A stretch of 64,000 nucleotides of DNA from Nigrospora sphaerica (Eukaryota; Ascomycota; Sordariomycetes; Amphisphaeriales; Apiosporaceae). Shown here piece after piece: positions 46,801 to 58,099 of this stretch (within the stretch, counting starts at the first letter, position 1; the number at the start of each line of letters is the position of its first letter). The notes under the pieces were generated by a model that was not told the origin of the DNA, did not search any database, and saw only the letters and a program-made list of their open reading frames with translations. The position numbers and the translations under genes are program-made. The stretch lies in NCBI GenBank assembly GCA_018287875.1, contig JAGVVL010000001.1, forward strand, positions 186,001 to 250,000, given 5' to 3'.

Positions 46801-48054
46801 GTGGTCACAGCCCTATACCTTTGCTTGGGGGAGGAAATACAAGGGCAAAGGTTTTTGTAACCAATCCATCAATAAAGTCACTGAATACCCAGATGTCATT
46901 GGTGGATTTCGGCCCAGATTGAAGGGTACAGCTCGCACGGTACGCGAGAGGAGTGATTCGCCCCCAAAGCAAGCGGCCGCATATGCTTCTCCCTAATCGC
47001 AGTAGAAAGTAGCTCGTAAACCCGTACGCCGAAGGACTGGCCAGACACGGACTGCGTCACGAATCGCAACGCCTTCCAAAGGGCCGCTGCCCACCAAACC
47101 TTTGTCACTCGTGTATCGGAGGCGGAGAGAAACAAAAAATTAGTCCTTGTACAGCAGCATTCCTACTGATCTCGAACGGCTGTTTCAAAGTTCAAGGCAC
47201 AGAAGCTCCGTAGCAAGCGGCGCTTAGCCGTCCGTCTAATAAAGCAACACCAGCATCTCTTTTAAGGCTTGCCCATAGCATCGGAGGTAGCGTTACCTAA
47301 CGTCAAGATCCTAGCCCGCTGTATTGAATAGCCCGTCTATATGTGTTAGATGAGCAAGCTTTAATAACTGTCACGGCTGTGGCTGACCAGCAGATAAGCC
47401 CTAATAGATCCGAAGTCTCCCAGTATTCGGATTTTAGTCCTTTTGCCCAGTTCCCTGCTGGGGCGGCGCGATGCAGTTTGTTAGGGTGTGCTCCCACTAG
47501 CGCCGTGACAATAACGTTAAAAAGGCATCGGAGAGCTACTTCGTGGGCTCAGTAACGAAGGAGCACCCCTTTTTCGTCGTGGACATACCGTCGCATATAG
47601 CATCCAAGTTAAGGCACGGCGAGAGTCCGTACATTAGCATATCACTGAAGCCGCCGAGCCGCCAAGGGTCTAAGAGTGTATGCGGAACCGCTACATGGAG
47701 TGTTGACCATCGTCCCACCGAAGGATTTAGCAGCCGTTCTGCTAATGGATGCGCAAGGTGGGCCATTTGGATCATCGAGAGCATCCAGCTGACCCTGCGT
47801 CCGAAAGCTGCAGGGGCCGACTTTGCGTCCGAAGGGTTAGACGAGAGGCCCACTATGTGTCCGAAGGCTGTAGAGCTCTGCCATAGGGGCCGGCGAGCCG
47901 AGACAAGTGCTTGCCTTCGGATCTTCTTTATTAGGCGCGGCTGTGGATTATAGTGCGGCCGCGCCACTAACCTGATTTCAAGATGGGCATACTGTAGTAG
48001 GGTTCACTCGAGTAGAACGAGTCGCCTGTAATTTACCAGACCAGAAATCTTTGA

Positions 48055-48078
48055 TTGTTGTTGTTGTTGTTGTTGTTG
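48055..48078 (+). repeat. (TTG)8 microsatellite
   Basis: Eight perfect TTG units; on the minus strand they would read as an Asn run. Confidence 0.9.
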
Positions 48079-48597
48079 GACAACGCCTGGGCCTTTAGCT
48101 GGCATGCACCAGCTATTACGGCGACCTCCGAAAGGGTACGGGGCGTGCTAGCTATGTCGGTGGTAAGTGCAGGTACCAATTTCCCTCCCGTGTAGCAGCA
48201 GATCGTGCCTATTGGCTGTTCCGCTTCGGTGGCTGTTTTCCCCACTCCTTCTCGGGTTCCAGCCTTCTTCCCCTGATCAGTACGGCGGCACTTAGCCCCG
48301 CCGTTATTTTTAGGCAGAAATCTATGTACCCTGCGATGACTTCGTATGGGTCGAACCATTCGCGCTTAGCGATGCCACACAGTGAAAGTGGATAACGAGC
48401 GGGGAGCTGGCTCGGCCGTCCCTAAGCAGCTCGGTGAGAAGGGATTGAGAGAGCTGAAGTAGGACATCCTGGGGCCGTTCATCTCGTGTCGTGGTTCCTT
48501 AGCGGCACGATTGGCACGTCTGGACGTTGAGGCCGGGCGCCGCCGCGCCCTGATCTGCCTCTTCGACGAAGCTCGCATCATATTCCGGATCGTTGGC

Positions 48598-48650
48598 GTC
48601 GTCCTGTGCTTCACTGGGGTCATCCCGTGCTTCGCTGAGGTCGTCCTCGG
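48598..48650 (-). repeat. 21-bp imperfect tandem repeat
   Basis: On the minus strand, two full units and one partial encode DD-x-SEA-x, in an acidic stretch ending near an in-frame stop. It may be a remnant of a coding region. Confidence 0.4.
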
Positions 48651-48902
48651 GTTCCTCTGATTAAGAGAAATAGTGAAACGGGCTGATGTCCCCCGCCTGT
48701 AACCTAAAGCTCACTTCTCATTGCTAGTTTTGCTCACTTCGCCTGGCTATTTACTTACTGACTGGCCAGGATTCCGTTGGCCAACCCTCAGCATCACAGA
48801 TCGGCTTAAATGTGAACCTGTTGGCCCTTTCTAACAGTTAACCTTTGTCACCTGCCTAGACTGACTGCTCCTGCTTGCCACAATCTGCTACAAGCAGCCT
48901 CC

Positions 48903-49830
48903 ACGATGGATCATTTGTATCTCCAGGTATTTTGATTCTTCGCCTTCATGAAACAAGTCTTTGGCGTCCATCTCGAGCCCGCTCATGCCAGTCGACCGTA
49001 TGGGACATGCCCACTCGATCACTACGTCCGGGGCAAGGTACCCAGCGGACTCATGCGGTTTGACACCACCCATCTGCGCACCGCCGCGGATGACTGGATA
49101 AGGGAGACCAGGCCCAAAATACAGCATTACACCGGGGCAGCCAGGGCAGGTAGGCATGACAGCACGCTCCATAAACTTCATGGTTCCATGGGCCTACGGA
49201 CGAGAATATATCTGTCATTCGCTCATCGATGGTCTGTCAAGCCCAATCTCATTTCATCAGTTACACTGCTCTATGAGTACATCGAGCGGGGTTAACCGGC
49301 TAGGCCATTTGTTCTTCCAGCTCCAAGACGGACCTATCGTCAACCAGGAGATTCTCAATCCTTGGGAGGGAAACTCTGTGACAATGTTTAGTCAGCTAGT
49401 CGATTGGCCACTATCTCGGCGCTTGTACGCCAAGTTTCGCGGCATTCGCGACTGAGGCGACAGCCTGCCCATCGTGGAAAGGAATTTCGAGGCAGAAGAC
49501 ACCCTCACGTTCCCCTCCATGAGACAAGCTCCCGATGAGGTCCTCTGTATCAGTAACATCATTGGAGTCGACGCGGCTCTGAATACTCAAGGCGGATTAG
49601 TACGTCGGGATGGCAGAGTTTTAGAAAAACGTCATCGGTCGTGACCAACACCACGCATCCGTCATATTTTGGGAAGGGCCGACACTGGACGTTGAGGCGT
49701 TCCGCTGGGCCTCTGCTACATTCATGGACGCCATAAGATTACCAGCGTAACAGCACTGGCACGGACTCATTCGCCACGTTCGGGGAAAGTCAGACGAAGG
49801 ACTGCGCGTGTAACTCGCATCCATTGTATG
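48903..49830 (+). pseudogene. Relic of a HET-like protein gene
   Basis: Plus-strand fragments follow a known fungal HET-like layout. Near 48,906 the N-terminal piece reads MDHLYLQVF, a TGA where Trp is expected, then FFAFMKQVFGVHLEP. In the middle comes LYAKFRGIRD, a TGA, GDSLPIVERNFEAEDTLTFP, then APDEVLCISNIIGVD. A last piece in another frame reads ASVIFWEGPTLDVEAFRWAS, matching the late conserved part of this family (P.xIxF.xxP.L....FRWAP). Stops and at least two frameshifts break it, and the catalogued HET blocks between are not readable. It is followed about 840 bp on by a second broken HET gene. Confidence 0.55.
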
Positions 49831-50667
49831 TCAAGGATTCTCGGCCTTCAGCCAAGGATTGTGTTGTCTGAGGGTCCAGCACCACGTAGGCTGCGACTTC
49901 GATCATCTTTAATTTGTGCTGGACCTGGAGGATCCGGATAAGTGAGGACACAACGGGCAGAGTCAGCAAGGTTTGTGACATAGTTTACATGCGGACGGAA
50001 GAAAAACGAGTCGTTGTGGGAGGCGCAGGTGCAGGTTGCGACTGGATCCAAAGAACAGACCCGGACATTGAGCTTGGCAAGCACCGGAACTTTGATGCGC
50101 ATTAACGAGCCGAGCGGCGTGGCAGCTCAAGTATCCCATACTCGTCCATCGCCCTGTGTGGATGGGCACGCGGAATCGGCGTCTGATTTGCTTAAAGACC
50201 AATGGTGGTAAGTATTTTGATTCCCAAGGAGACTAACCCAAGGTGATTTGAATAGAGACTGATCAAATTCATGGTAGCCATCTCAGCCTTCAACCGGTGT
50301 CTATAAAGATAGGCTGATCAAAGTTATCGTTGAGAAAACTCCCAGCGGCCTGGAATAGAGAAAAGTAGAATTGGACCTGCTCGATGACCACGCTGTCGCA
50401 TTAGTTGTGAAGGCAAAAGTTTCGAATTAAACATCGAAAGAGTAATAACAATATAAGCATGATAATTCACCACTCGAGTCGTGGTAGCCTATGATGGCGA
50501 AGCGACGTGCAGATGCAAGCCATGTTCAGGCTCTAGTCATTTTCATTACGGCTGCTAGTACACTCGGGGGCGGTGCATGATAATCACAAAGCCCAATGAT
50601 ACGAGGCCATGTCATCGTGGGCGGCCTCCGAAGCTGTATTGATGCAGCCTATCACACAGCCGCACCA
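49831..50667. other. Intergenic between two HET relics
   Basis: Mixed, AT-rich toward the right end. No gene was supported. Confidence 0.4.
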
Positions 50668-52846
50668 ATGCCACCGTCTGGTAAGCACTTGGCCGCTTTC
50701 GCTTTGCGTACTTAGGTGTCTAATCTTACTCAGTCTCTAGTCGAGTGCAAAACCCGCCCGCCTACCCGTCACACCCATTTGTCGCCTTCAGTACTGATGA
50801 GGGGATAGAATTCTCGTACACCCCACTCGAACTCGACCGGGCTTCTTTCCGAGTTGTACGGCTCAAGGCGGGCCACGGCGATGAGTTCATCTCATGCGAG
50901 CTTCTCGACGCCCTTTTCGACAACGACCTTATCGAGTATGAAGCAGTCTCATACACTTGGGGCGATGCATCCGTCTCTTTCGGCGTCATCTGGGTAAACA
51001 ACCGCTTGTTTCCCGTGGGATACAACTTGTGTTCCGTCCTCCATGGCATACGCCACCCAGCTGAAGACCGATTCGTATGGGTTGATGTCATCTGCATCGA
51101 CCAAGCGAGCCATGGGTAACGGAGCCATCAGGTCCAGCAGATGAGAGCCATCTATAGCCGTGCGCAACGAGTCATCTTCTGGTTGGGTCCGCTCACGAAC
51201 TCAGTACGGCTTCTTATGAATTATTTGGGCATTCTCTAGAACGAAAACCCGAGGACTTGGCCACTTACAGTTGACGAGCTACGGGGAAGATCGCCTGAGG
51301 AATATTTGATGCTGAGGCAAGGCTTGACCGAAATCCTCAGTCGCCCTTGGTTCCATAGAGTCTAGATACTTCAGGAAGTCGCGAACGCCCGTATCGCCCT
51401 CGTCCATTGCGGCTCCAAATCCGTCTCCGCTAAGGTCTTGTCATCTTGTCCGAACCTATTTGATACTCAGCCTCTACCTCACTGCCAAGCGGTCCTCGAT
51501 GTCTTGCCAGGGTCGTCTCGGCGAACATCTTGGTGGAGTCAAGGCCGCGATGACTTGACCCTCCCTCGGAAATTCTCCTGCAGTGGCACCTTAAGAGAGC
51601 ACGACAAAATCTACGCTCTGCGTGGGCTGTGCGATTCGGACACCGAAATACCACGTACGGATTACACAGTCGCCATCGGCAAGATCATAAGCGATAGCCT
51701 GATCACCATGTTTGGTTGCCCGCCCCAGTATCTGGAGAATATGTTTGCCACGTTTGAACAATTCGCAAGCGCCTTGGACACGATCCATTATGCAATCCTC
51801 GCCCATCTCCAGAGATCGGCGCCCATTTTGGTTGTCAACAAGTTCCTTCGGGAGCAGAAGAAGCACATTCGTCTCACAGAAGAGGTTCTTGAATTTTCCA
51901 TCCCGTCGTTGGAGCGTACCCAGATATTGCAACGTTACCGAAGCACGCAACTGCCCATGAGGGACAGGTCGATGGAAGGAGAAATTGTAGAATTTCACTT
52001 ATGGCCACCGATTACCTGCTACAAGAACGATCTCGCCAGCGATTACTTTTGCTTTCCTCGGGAGCCGGGTACCAAGCAGCTATACGGGTACTCCTAGACG
52101 CCGGCGTCTCCCCCAACTAGGTGGGTTATCGCTATGCTTTCGACTGGGACATGCGGCTGGTGAGGATGAATGAAGCGGCTGCACGCCACTCCCTTTCTGA
52201 CGAGGAGCCTCTAACGGCACTGCAATTCGCATTAGCGAAGGGCCAAATCGAAACGGCACATCTATTGCTTGACCGAGGGGCCGATATTGACTTCCCAGAC
52301 GCTCAAGGACGAACAGCACTGCACCACGCATTAGCCAAAAACGGGGATGAAATCGCACTACTATTGCTGGACCGAGGTGCCAACATCAATATCAAAGACG
52401 ATACAGGACGACCACCGCTACACATCGCCTCCGTGAAATGGTGAGTCGAAGTCATGCGCTTATTGCTTAACCGAGGCGCCGAGATTGACTTTCCGGACGC
52501 TCAAGGACGAACAGCACTGCACCCCGCATCAGCCAAAAACGGGGATGAAATCGCACTACTATTGCTAGACCAAGGTACCAACATCAACATCAAAGACGAC
52601 AAAGGACAAACACCATTACACGTCGCCTCCGCAAACGGCTGTGTCGAAGTCGTGCATTCGTTGCTTGATCGAGACGCCGACGTCCACGCTACCGACAAAC
52701 TTGGCAAAACACCGCTACTGGCCATGCACGGCACTCGGCCACTAATACTGTCGTTGCATAGAGATCGAAGACTTCATGTTGTCAAGGAGCTGCTACGGTG
52801 GCATGAGAATAAAGCGAAGGGGAAACCAATTCCCACGCAAAGCTAA
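50668..52846 (+). pseudogene. HET-domain plus ankyrin-repeat gene, five stops and a frameshift
   Basis: An intron at 50681-50733 joins MPPS to the body. The HET blocks are readable: EYEAVSYTWGD, VWVDVICIDQ, QQMRAIYSRAQRVIFWLGP, then EHDKIYALRGL. In-frame stops lie at 51117, 51237, 51363, 52118 and 52442. The one at 51363 (TAG) replaces the Trp of the conserved RVWILQEV motif. A one-base shift near 51,980-52,030 leads to the ankyrin part, which starts LLDAGVSPN and holds about five repeats with the TALH, LLLDRGA and TPLH consensus. Two repeats are duplicated (listed separately). HET-ankyrin proteins belong to the fungal NLR-like allorecognition set. Apart from these lesions the frame is well kept, so inactivation is fairly recent. 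Confidence 0.85.
52289..52684 (+). repeat. Two 198-bp tandem units of ankyrin repeats
   Basis: Units start at 52289 and 52487, exactly 198 bp apart, i.e. two 33-residue ankyrin repeats. They are nearly identical over the first 110 bp (gctcaaggacgaacagcact, aaaacggggatgaaatcgca) and diverge further along. Duplication in whole-repeat steps is typical of highly variable recognition domains. Confidence 0.85.
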
Positions 52847-53107
52847 CATAGTGATCGAAGAACGTGGGGGGCACTCCACCAAGGCAGGAAGGTGGAATAG
52901 GAACAAGCTTTAGAACTAATTAGCGCAATTGTCAGTTCTTCAACGTCGCGAACTATGAATTACTGCGTGCTGCTGTCTTCAAGTAGCTTCCGTCTGCCGT
53001 AACCGAGTTCCTGCGTGTGTCTCTTATTCCACACGCGACGCAATTCTACATCGATAAGTGCGCCAGCAGCGCGGAGCCCGCGGGCAACCGAATCATCGAC
53101 GAGTCCT

Positions 53108-53755
53108 TCATGGAGGTAGTAGACCGTTCTCCCTGAAGGCGCGCTCGAGGATGTCGCGCACGACGGCGTCCTTGCGTGCGGTGTAGTCGGCAACGTCCTC
53201 GCCGGCGCTCAGGGTGGCGCGCAGGGCGTCGCGCTTGGCGTGGGCGTAGCGGTCGCGGTCGTCGGCGTGGGCGCGCAGGCGGTCACGGAAGAGGCGGTGG
53301 CGGACGGGCTCGGGGGCGTCGGGGCCGAAGACGTGGAGGTTGACGGCCTGGCGGGCCGGCGTCGCCGCCGCCTCGTCGTCGCCGGGGCCCGGCGCCTCGC
53401 GGATGAAGAAGCGGTGCTCGTGCCAGCGCGGCTCGCGCAGCAGGAAGACGTAGCCCAGCCCCTGCAGCGCTGGCACGTACGCCTCCTCGTCGCGCGCGTC
53501 GTCCACCACGAGGTCCACGTCCAGCACGTCTTTGGCCGGTAGCCCCGCCACCGCCGTCGACCCCACGTGCTCGACCGCCACGGCCCGTCCCGCGAGCGCC
53601 GTCCGTATCTCGCCGGCCACCTCGGCGAAGCGCGCCGCCCACTCCGGCTTGTGCTCCACCATGCTGAGGATGGGCACCTGGCGTCGCGCGAGCCGCTCGA
53701 CGTCGGCTTCGTCGGCTTCCAGGTACGTGACCACCTCGGCGTTGGTGGGGGCCAT
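53108..53755 (-). CDS. GrpB/UPF0157 family nucleotidyltransferase-like protein
   Basis: A single GC-rich exon encodes 215 residues from the ATG at 53755 (ccATGg); the open frame upstream to 53899 lacks family likeness. The fold signature is HVGSTAVAGLPAKDVLDVDL, the GS-x(n)-D-x-D pattern of minimal nucleotidyltransferases, preceded by the VEHKPEWAARFAEVAGEI helix. FGYVFLLREPRWHEHRFFIRE-like text and QAVNLHVFGPDAPEP follow, ending with DYTARKDAVVRDILERA. Length is close to bacterial GrpB proteins. The family has no agreed substrate. The bacterial-like character is normal for this family in fungi, so transfer is possible but not shown. Confidence 0.88.
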   Translation of the reverse strand: MAPTNAEVVTYLEADEADVERLARRQVPILSMVEHKPEWAARFAEVAGEIRTALAGRAVAVEHVGSTAVAGLPAKDVLDVDLVVDDARDEEAYVPALQGLGYVFLLREPRWHEHRFFIREAPGPGDDEAAATPARQAVNLHVFGPDAPEPVRHRLFRDRLRAHADDRDRYAHAKRDALRATLSAGEDVADYTARKDAVVRDILERAFRENGLLPP

Positions 53756-55234
53756 GGTGGTGGACGAAGGACACCCAAAGTTGGTTTGTGAGCTGCTTGA
53801 CGAGCTAAGACGTTGGCAGGACTTCAGTAGCCGCGCTAGTTGGGGATAGCAGGTCCTGTCAATTGTATGAATGTCTGGTCTGGGAAGACGACCTGGCAAT
53901 GCCCAGGCTATTTGGAGGGTGTGAGGGCCGCAACTTTAGCGGGCGCTACCTCCACGATTGGCACCTATAAAGTCCGACCCCACCCCAGCTGACACAAGTA
54001 CTTCACGCCTTCAAACATGACTCATCCGGCGTCCGGGTATTATCTTGGAAATAAGCGGGCCGTGTCCGATTATGAACCGGATCGCGGGGTTCTATTGCTG
54101 TTATGGTCGCATTAAATGCCCGCAAGGCGGTCTCAGCAATGTACTGGCATGCGCAGCCATGGTTGTTGACTAGCAGAGCGCAACGTTGATGGTGTGCACG
54201 ATGGTATTCAATTTCTCCAACATTAGTGCCTACTCAAGCTGCGCTCTACTGTTGTTTTTGGGTGGTGCGTTGCCATACTGATAACCGCCGGTGATGAGGC
54301 AGTCATTCGGGTTACGGCTGAATCGACCACAATCCTTCGGGTTGTCCAGCCGCGAAACAGACATCTCTCGTTCGAATTGCGGTTGGGTGATGGGTTCACG
54401 ACGTGTCGTAGAGCCCGACGGACCGGCTTGAAGACCATAAAGTGCATGAATCGTCGTATGTCTCTCCGAGAACGAATGACGGGGGATGGAAGTAGGAAGG
54501 TTGTTACGAGGGTAACCCTTGGCCGTGCGTGGGGCTCAGGCTTATCGTTAACAGTAGGCCCCGTCTGATCTGCCGGCGATTCGCGGTTTCAGCAGGACGG
54601 GAAGGCGCAGCAGGGAGCTCACGAGCCTAGTGACGATCCGACTTCCGGGGAGAACCCGGGGTCTTCCTCACCTAACCCGGTGTAAGCTACTACGGGGGTT
54701 CCCATGTACTTGCAGTTTCCAAGCCTGCTGAGGTGCAACTGAATGAATTCCTTGTACGGCCACACAAGTGCCTGCGTTAATGGTTGGATAGTGCATAGCT
54801 TGTCGACTAAAGTACCTAATTACGCGGCAAGGTGAGTTGTGGTACAAGTCCCGCGCTCGTTAGGCCTAACGCTATACTGTGTAGTGGCCGGCGCTACACG
54901 AGGGTCCTGTATTCGATTGCCCCTCCCCCTCCCACCCTCGCCCCACCAACAAAGCTGCAGCTCCAACCCCAACCGATGCCGTCAGCGAACCCCCAGCAGC
55001 TTAGGCTTAGCTTCGCTACCGCTCTTTCGGGTTTCCGTTGCGCCGCAAACGGCAACCCAACACGACGCCAGCATCCTTTTACTTTCGATATTCGCAATCC
55101 CCTCCCCCCACCAGATCGTCCCTTTCGATACTCGCATACCTCTTTGACCGGCAGCGTACCCATCATCGCCCGTGAGCATCACCACCGGGCTCCCACCAAC
55201 GTCCCCGCCGGCATTCTTGCCTGACGCCTGAACC
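53756..55234. other. Intergenic, GrpB / ankyrin gene
   Basis: About 1.5 kb. The left part is the GrpB promoter. The right part (54,900-55,230) is CT-rich and open in several frames, resembling a 5' leader of the ankyrin gene. Confidence 0.45.
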
Positions 55235-56012
55235 ATGTCAGTACCTCCCGTCCATCCCGGGTTGCTATGCCGACTGACAGCCCTCGTCCCCTCCCAGGAT
55301 CGACCCGTGCCAGCGTCTCCGTAGGGCCATCCACGCCAACGACGCCCTCCTCGTGGACCGCATCCTCAAGTCGCACCCGGCGCTCGTCCACAGCCCCGAT
55401 GCCTCGCCCGGCGGGCTCTCCAACTCGAACCTCCACCTCGCCGCGAGCCTGGGCCACCTGCCCGTCTGCAGGGTGCTGGTGGCCCACGGGCACGAGGAGC
55501 CGACGCCTGCGCTCAACGACGAGTACCAGACGGCGCTGATGCTGGCGGCGGGCGCGGGGCACACCGAGGTGGTGCACTTCCTGTGCGAGCAGAACCCGGG
55601 TTGCATCGCGCGGCGGGACCGGCACGGCCGCGACGCCGTCATGGAGGCGAGCCGCGGCGGCCACGACACGGCGCTGCAGATCCTGCTGACGTACGCGCCG
55701 GCAGGGCCGGGCCCCGCCGTCCAGGCCGTTGACGTCGACGGCAACACGGCCCTCCATTTCGCCAGCAGCAACGGCAACCTGCCCGTCCTGCGCACCCTGC
55801 TCGCCGCCGGCGCCGACGCTGACCGCCGCAACGCTTGGAGCTGGACCGCCGTCGCCTACAGCGCCACCGTCCAGGCCGAGGTCTACCTCAAGGGCCTCGT
55901 CGCCGAAGTCGAGAAGCGCAAGCGCGCCCTCAGCGGCGCCAGCGACTCGTCGCGCAAGACCGGCGCTGCCGTCCGCATCGTGCCCGACCAGGAGACCGCC
56001 GTCGACATCTGA
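55235..56012 (+). CDS. Ankyrin-repeat protein, conserved in fungi
   Basis: The clear part is the exon 55298-56012: IDPCQRLRRAIHANDALLVD, then about five ankyrin repeats (NLHLAASLGHLPVCRVLVA, TALMLAAGAGHTEVVHFL, GRDAVMEASRGGHDTALQIL, GNTALHFASSNGNLPVLRTL, WSWTAVAYSATVQAEVYL) and a lysine/arginine-rich tail. The first exon is uncertain. ATG 55235 followed by an intron 55241-55297 (gtacct ... cccag, with an actgac branch) is the obvious choice, but it leaves the frame one base short of IDP, so either the true start differs or a base is missing. The protein is small, soluble and probably a binding scaffold; similar genes are single-copy in many ascomycetes. Confidence 0.75.
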
Positions 56013-57284
56013 GAGAACGAGACACCCACACCCTTCATCCGGCGTTTTGCTTGCCCGTCCGCTCCCCATCGCTACATCTGGCCCCTATGCGGGTTCCATG
56101 TTCCAAGGATTGAGAGGCAGTCAGCTTAGCCACCACCCCGAGCTCATCGACGAGGCGCTACCGTCGTCTAGGAGGCGAAAAATGCATGGGCAGACCATCC
56201 TGAAACCATCACATCGTCGTCGGGGGAAGAAGCCCCGTCACGTTTGCGTTGAGCGCCTTCATCTACACCCTCCGCATTTCTCCGTTCTCTTATGGCCAAC
56301 GTGCTGCAAAACATGGCCCTGTGCCGTGGGATTGCAAGTAAGCCGAGACGGCATGTCAGCTTCTGCGGTCACTGCGGGCGGACTCCGCCGCGGAATGAGG
56401 TGAAAGGATGGGCGCATGACTCTGGCCCGGCTGGTGGGGGCTGGCAAATCATGGCGTCGGAAAGCGCACAACGAGGATTGCCACTCCACGGTATGCGAAC
56501 GACTGTGGCAGCTCATGGCTTTCCGAGTGGTTGGGGCCAGGCTACGTCATCACATCGCCGTCTTCACCATCACTTGAAAATGTGACTGGCCTGGCCCCGG
56601 CACTCTTGCTGCATTCATAAGAAGACCAGCCTGCCTTCACCGGGTCACCTGAGGGTTGAACAGTACCTCGGACACGCCCCTCCGGCAGTGCACTTCTTGG
56701 AGTGACGCATCGCCAGTTGGGATGAACACTCACTTCGCGCCATGCTCAGTGCTCACGCCTCATTGATTGATCCTTATCCGGTCGTCGCTCGCCACGTCAC
56801 GTCTGCGTGAGCCGTCGGGCATGCCTCGCTAGCTTTCCAAACGGGCAAGTGAATACAAAGTAAATAGGCGTCTTGAACGAGTTCCGCGTCACGACTGTCT
56901 TTTCATAGAACCGTTTCGCTTAACTGTTTGCTGCTCTCTACATTTCGATGCTGCAGTTTCGCTCAAGCCAGGTATTTCGCATCACGACAGCCTTCAAGGA
57001 GATGCTCGCATCGTTGCATCATCATCTTTCATGGCATCAAGTGAGCAGAATCGTATCACCATCCCGTTAAAGTAGGCCCCTTTCCCCTCGCAGGGCTTTC
57101 CCGCCGGGTTACACAGACGATTGTTTGCTTAGTGACACAGCACGCCTCACAGGGGCCCGCCGTCCTCGTCGGTGCTGTATCGAAGCCCACCCTGTCGAAG
57201 TGGTGCACAGAACTCCAACGGTATATATTGGATACCTCAATCACCCCAGTCAACCCTTGACTTCATCATTGTTTTTTTCCCCTG
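56013..57284. other. Intergenic, ankyrin / orphan gene
   Basis: About 1.3 kb. The frames at 56,259-56,585 lack domains. No RNA gene was recognised. Confidence 0.45.
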
Positions 57285-57790
57285 GTGTTTCCCATCTTTC
57301 CGTCAGGGATTTCTCGAGCGCCTCGCTTACTGAACGGCTGCAGTTTTCGGCTTCTTCGACGACTAGTCCGAAGACTAGTCTTTCCTCCCCCCTCCCCGTC
57401 CACCACACTGGACGTCCTCCTGACTCTTTTGGAATCGCCCGTCGAGCTGCCCCCGCCGGCCACGCAGTGCACCATCAGCCAGACCCTGTCGGTCAACGGG
57501 GCGCGCCGGACGTGGGCGTGGTTCGTCACGGCCTCCTTCTACGACGACGGCGGCCGCGAGCTGTGGCACACTGAGATCCTGCTGGGTCGCTTGGTTCCCC
57601 CCTCCGAGGTGGCAGAAGCCTTCGAAAGACGCCAGCGCCGCGCTGTTGTTGAGCCAGGTTAGTGGCCAGTTCTCCTTCTTCCCCTCTTTCTCGCTGCTTT
57701 CGCGAGGTGACTGTCCATCAACCGCCAGTGGAGGCCGGCGTGGTCTTGCACTGGCTCGGAGGGACACTCGCTTGCACTGACTTGGAGTGA
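57285..57790 (+). CDS. Small orphan protein, two exons
   Basis: Exons 57285-57657 and 57729-57790 give 144 residues. The intron has a gttagt donor and a ccgccag acceptor, and splits a Val codon. From about residue 43 on, codon use is GC-rich like the genes around it: LDVLLTLLESPVELPPP, TISQTLSVNG, WAWFVTASFYDDGGRELWHT, EILLGRLVPPSEVAEAFERR, then VVLHWLGGTLACTDLE at the end. Residues 1-42 are basic and may not be coding; the true start could lie at an unseen upstream exon. I recognise no domain. It lies 309 bp before the next gene on the same strand. Confidence 0.5.
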
Positions 57791-58099
57791 CAGGCGCCGA
57801 GTGGCGACGATGCCGGGCTGTTGTCCCATGTGGGTGTGACTCGCTGCCGTTCTATCCCCTTCCCGTCCGAGAACAAAATCAGCTCGACGTCCCCTCTGCA
57901 TCTCCATTGTCGTGGCTTTGCCGCACTGGTCACCAAGATCTGTATTGACAGCATTCCTGAAACAGCTTACTACAATATCAATACCGCTGCCAGTCCGGAC
58001 ACCAGTCCAGCCTCTACGCCCCCTCGTCGCAACCGGCCGACACCTGCTCCCTCGCCCCATCCTCGCTTTCCCGGGCCGTCCAGCGCACCACCCTACACC
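57791..58099. other. Short intergenic / 5' leader
   Basis: Open in the plus frame of the next gene but without its composition until the ATG at 58100; probably 5' leader. Confidence 0.4.

Larger units (their letters stand above)
46310..48900. other. Gene-free stretch with weak repeats
   Basis: About 2.6 kb. Overlapping frames on both strands at 47,536-47,967 have no domain. Two diverged copies of a roughly 60-bp unit, a (TTG)8 tract and a 21-bp acidic-coding repeat are listed separately. I suspect decayed mobile DNA but see no transposase or reverse-transcriptase motif. Confidence 0.4.

Noticed and set aside
47536..47967. Overlapping 130-140-residue frames on both strands
   Set aside because: Neither has a recognisable motif; possibly decayed mobile DNA but not supportable.
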